Below, in pieces: positions 63,988 to 64,000 of a DNA stretch of 64,000 nt. The stretch's first letter is position 1, and each line of letters begins with the position of its first letter. The stretch spans positions 470,501-534,500 of the forward strand of contig JADJYQ010000001.1 in assembly GCA_016719615.1 (NCBI GenBank), read 5' to 3'. The notes beneath the pieces were generated by a model that did not search any database, had not been told where the DNA came from, and saw only the letters and a program-made list of their open reading frames with translations. Made by a program: the position numbers and the translations under genes. The DNA comes from Saprospiraceae bacterium. Its GTDB lineage: Bacteria; Bacteroidota; Bacteroidia; Chitinophagales; Saprospiraceae.

Positions 63988-64000
63988 TTGAATTTCTATT

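Overview
The window looks like a piece of a Bacteroidota chromosome, most likely Saprospiria or a related environmental lineage, and probably a metagenome or long-read assembly. This rests on: several secreted proteins with T9SS-type C-terminal sorting domains; SusC/CarboxypepD_reg-type and HmuR/HmuY-type outer-membrane receptors; DUF5777, DUF4397 and YceI family proteins; the Bacteroidota promoter element TAnnTTTG in front of many genes; weak or absent Shine-Dalgarno sites; and AT-rich DNA. No genus can be named from sequence alone.

Layout. 0-5.7 kb: the end of a surface-sugar operon (split transketolase, class III aminotransferase, SDR, NeuB-type synthase without a SAF domain, sterol-desaturase-family protein). 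6.1-7.9 kb: arsenic genes arsC, arsM and arsR on the minus strand behind a perfect 20-bp palindromic operator. 8.1-14.6 kb: a possible small RNA, a T9SS-exported protein made of two 447-residue repeats, and a TonB-dependent receptor. 14.8-16.3 kb: a nearly intact IS3-family element. 16.3-25.2 kb: an acyltransferase, a phosphodiesterase, an LpxH-like phosphatase, an orphan winged-helix protein and a tandemly duplicated pair of T9SS-protein genes. 25.6-27.4 kb: dapA and accA. 27.7-31.6 kb: a cytochrome c / Tat / FeS / NrfD module without a catalytic subunit. 31.7-36.8 kb: an RND/MMPL exporter, a lipoprotein, DUF5777 barrel, CX4CH cytochrome and YceI lipoprotein. 37.3 kb: tRNA-Asp. 37.5-42.2 kb: M48 peptidase, DUF4397 lipoprotein and a large M1 peptidase with a barrel-like C-terminus.

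42.4-48.9 kb holds the phenylacetyl-CoA epoxidase operon paaEABCD followed by paaG, paaH and paaI. 48.9-50.9 kb is a 2-kb stretch of palindromic repeats and a decayed transposase. 51-52.6 kb has twin small membrane proteins and a YceI protein. 52.7-54.9 kb is an arsenosugar-biosynthesis locus (glycosyltransferase, AhpD-like protein, radical-SAM ArsS). 55.2-59.1 kb completes the phenylacetate route with paaJ and paaZ. 59.4-64 kb holds an ion channel, an AraC regulator and an HmuR/HmuY-like haem-uptake pair.

Two pathways are nearly complete. The phenylacetate set (A-E, G, H, I, J, Z) lacks only the ligase paaK and a visible regulator; palindromes of the form CNAACGNNCGTTNG sit before paaZ and, slightly degenerate, before paaB. 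The arsenic set is split into two loci 45 kb apart that together could reduce, methylate and conjugate arsenic.

At least six genes (arsR/arsM, the lpxH-like gene, a T9SS protein, the M1 peptidase, paaC, the ahpD-like gene) are broken by what read as one-base length errors in short homopolymers. Each can be restored by a single-base change (arsR and arsM one each; the lpxH-like gene by one deletion or two insertions), so I treat them as probable sequencing errors rather than real pseudogenes. No clearly unprecedented system is present; the most interesting leads are the putative ACTAAC-type regulon and its half-site arrays, the NrfD module without a catalytic subunit, and the unusual NeuB operon.
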